From Rhizobium sp. CF122 (lineage in GTDB: Bacteria > Pseudomonadota > Alphaproteobacteria > Rhizobiales > Rhizobiaceae), in contig NZ_AKKA01000073.1 of assembly GCF_000282035.1 (NCBI RefSeq), positions 62,001-126,000 of the forward strand: 64,000 nucleotides of DNA, read 5' to 3'. How positions within the stretch are numbered: the first letter of the stretch is position 1; every line of letters begins with the position of its first letter. The position numbers and the translations under genes were made by a program. The notes beneath the pieces are model-generated. The model was not told where the DNA came from, did not search any database, and saw nothing but the letters and a program-made list of their open reading frames with translations. Below are positions 62,540 through 64,000 of this stretch, piece by piece.

Positions 62540-63447
62540 ATGTCCTGAGTGCAAGAGACACGCGGCAGGGAAGCCCCGACGAGGTGCTGGCGAGCGGCGA
62601 ATACCCGCTGACCCGCCGCGACCTCATGGAAATTGCCGCGATGATCTACTCGGATGCAGGGATCTACCTGAACGAGACGAAGGCATCGCTCGTCTACTCG
62701 CGTCTATCGAAGCACATTCGCAATCTCGGCCTGTCGGGCTTTCGCGAATATTGCGCGCTCGTTTCGTCGCCGGCAGGTGCTGCCCCTCGCCGTGAAATGC
62801 TGTCGCATCTGACGACGAACTTCACACGCTTCTTCCGCGAGAACCATCACTTCGAGCACCTGCGCGATCATGTTCTGCCGGACCTGCTGCATCGTGCAAA
62901 GATGGGCGGCCGGGTCCGCATCTGGTCGGCAGCCTCCTCGGATGGTCAGGAGCCCTATTCGATCGCGCTGACCGTTCTGTCGATGATGCCGAACGTTGCC
63001 GACTACGACTTCAAGATTCTGGCGACCGATATCGATCCGAAGATTCTGGCGATCGCCCGTGCCGGCGCGTATGACGAAAATGCCCTCGAAACCGTCTCGC
63101 CTGCCATGCGCAAGCAGTGGTTCAGCGAGGTCGAGGTCCAGGGACGGCGCAAGTTCCAGGTCGATGACCGCGTCAAGCGTCTGATCACCTACAATGAGTT
63201 GAACCTGATGGCGCAGTGGCCGTTCAAGGGCAAGTTCGATGTCATCTTCTGTCGGAATGTGGTGATCTACTTCGATGAACCGACGCAGATGAAGATCTGG
63301 TCACGCTTTGCCGAATTGCTGCCGGAAGGCGGTCATCTCTATATCGGCCATTCCGAGCGCGTTTCCGGCGACGCCAAGCATGTCTTCGACAACATCGGCA
63401 TCACCACCTACCGCTACACGACCAAGGGCGTGGGGAGGAAGGCATGA
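62536..63447 (+). CDS. cheR: Chemoreceptor methyltransferase CheR
   Basis: 303 residues: N-terminal helical CheR_N ([33 protein letters not shown]) and a SAM-dependent methyltransferase ([64 protein letters not shown]). It methylates receptor glutamates. ATG 62536 overlaps cheW stop (ATGA), and its own stop overlaps the cheB start (ATGA), so all are translationally coupled. Confidence 0.97.
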   Translation: MNVLSARDTRQGSPDEVLASGEYPLTRRDLMEIAAMIYSDAGIYLNETKASLVYSRLSKHIRNLGLSGFREYCALVSSPAGAAPRREMLSHLTTNFTRFFRENHHFEHLRDHVLPDLLHRAKMGGRVRIWSAASSDGQEPYSIALTVLSMMPNVADYDFKILATDIDPKILAIARAGAYDENALETVSPAMRKQWFSEVEVQGRRKFQVDDRVKRLITYNELNLMAQWPFKGKFDVIFCRNVVIYFDEPTQMKIWSRFAELLPEGGHLYIGHSERVSGDAKHVFDNIGITTYRYTTKGVGRKA

Positions 63448-64000
63448 GCGCACCAGCTAAAGTTCTCGTCGTCGACGACTCTGCCACGATGCGCGGCCTG
63501 ATCACTGCCGTGCTGAGCGCCGATCCGGAGGTTAGCGTCATTGGCCAGGCAGGCGACGCGCTCGAGGCGCGCGAGGCGATCAAGAAGCTCAATCCCGACG
63601 TTGTGACGCTCGACATCGAGATGCCGAACATGAACGGCCTCGACTTTCTCGAGAAGATCATGCGGCTGCGTCCGATGCCGGTCATCATGGTCTCGACGCT
63701 GACCCATCGCGGCGCCGATGCCTCGCTGGCGGCACTTGAGATCGGCGCGTTCGACTGTGTCGGCAAGCCGCTTCCGGGCGACGTACGCCCTTTCGGCGAC
63801 CTTGCCGAAAAGGTGAAGGCGGCCGCTCGTTCGCAGCGGCGCCAATACACCCAGCCGGCACCGGCTGCACCGCCGCCTGCTGTTGCCGACTTCCGCGTTG
63901 GCCGCAAGATCGTTGCGATCGGATCGTCGACCGGTGGCGTCGAGGCGTTGATTGCGGTGCTTCAGAAATTCCCGGCGAACTGCCCTCCGACGGTGATCAC
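63444..64000 (+). CDS. cheB: Protein-glutamate methylesterase CheB, 3' part missing
   Basis: 186 codons visible. Receiver domain with [10 protein letters not shown] and Asp57 ([20 protein letters not shown]), a Pro/Ala linker ([14 protein letters not shown]) and the beginning of the methylesterase domain ([14 protein letters not shown]) with the catalytic Ser162 in place. The gene runs out of the window at 64000. In Sinorhizobium it would be followed by cheY2 and cheD. Confidence 0.96.
   Translation, partial: MSAPAKVLVVDDSATMRGLITAVLSADPEVSVIGQAGDALEAREAIKKLNPDVVTLDIEMPNMNGLDFLEKIMRLRPMPVIMVSTLTHRGADASLAALEIGAFDCVGKPLPGDVRPFGDLAEKVKAAARSQRRQYTQPAPAAPPPAVADFRVGRKIVAIGSSTGGVEALIAVLQKFPANCPPTVI

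Noticed and set aside
1..64000. CRISPR arrays, rRNA genes, IS elements or phage genes
   Set aside because: No spaced direct repeats, no rRNA, no transposase or phage structural motif were seen on either strand.

Overview
The window looks like chromosomal DNA of a fast-growing rhizobium (Rhizobium/Agrobacterium/Sinorhizobium group, most likely Rhizobium). The evidence is the high GC, the chemotaxis operon order icpA-cheS-cheY-cheA-cheW-cheR-cheB, a PodJ-type polarity protein, a fused SecDF, the block murA-DUF2948-hisD-UPF0262-phosphatase-infA-maf-yacG-tRNA-Phe, and several small rhizobial families such as DUF982. No phage, plasmid, CRISPR or transposase genes were seen. The only candidate mobile trace is a 15-bp repeat of the tRNA-Phe 3' end that brackets about 1.9 kb.

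Layout. 1-4.1 kb: a minus-strand beta-oxidation operon (acyl-CoA dehydrogenase, thiolase, multifunctional FadB cut by the window edge) behind a strong palindrome. 4.2-8.1 kb: a VOC protein, a small conserved protein, a Cys/Met gamma-elimination enzyme divergent from an Lrp/AsnC regulator, and an SDR. 8.4-12.3 kb: podJ. 12.5-15.8 kb: two regulator/target pairs (MarR with a GFA-type zinc protein, TetR with an MFS carrier), each with visible operator-like palindromes. 15.7-19.3 kb: a transporter-like hybrid sensor kinase. 19.4-23.8 kb: mscL, an aminotransferase, and an ion-transport cluster (Ca2+/H+ antiporter, unknown protein, K+-channel-like protein). 23.9-28.7 kb: galE, 3-hydroxyisobutyryl-CoA hydrolase, a UvrD-type helicase and a lipoprotein. 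28.8-33 kb: small stress-type and envelope proteins, an acyltransferase, DUF982, an atypical AT-richer glycosyltransferase with a probable 5' frameshift, and tRNA-Thr.

33.2-39.1 kb is a dense housekeeping block for cell wall, histidine, translation and nucleotide sanitation. 39.1-41.0 kb is the bracketed segment with a MarR/cupin pair. 41.1-44.1 kb holds small proteins, OsmC and an EamA exporter. 44.1-47.6 kb is a polysaccharide operon (GT2, flippase, pyruvyl transferase) behind an AT-rich promoter region. 48.3-56.8 kb holds a dioxygenase-hydrolase fusion, secDF, a CPA2 antiporter, an XRE regulator and a GT39 enzyme. 57.4-64 kb is the chemotaxis operon, cut inside cheB.

Functional themes are fatty-acid and branched-chain acid catabolism (fad operon, HIBCH), surface polysaccharide production (galE, acyltransferase, three glycosyltransferases, flippase, pyruvyl transferase), ion and osmotic homeostasis (MscL, Cax, K+ channel, CPA2 antiporter), and polarity plus motility (PodJ, Che). 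CtrA-like TTAA boxes lie upstream of both podJ and the che operon. The most notable points are the globin-type domain of IcpA, which seems to lack the proximal heme histidine; the two-enzyme VOC/hydrolase fusion; the tRNA-Phe-bracketed segment; the frameshifted capsule-type glycosyltransferase; and a 37-residue membrane protein upstream of the GT39 gene.
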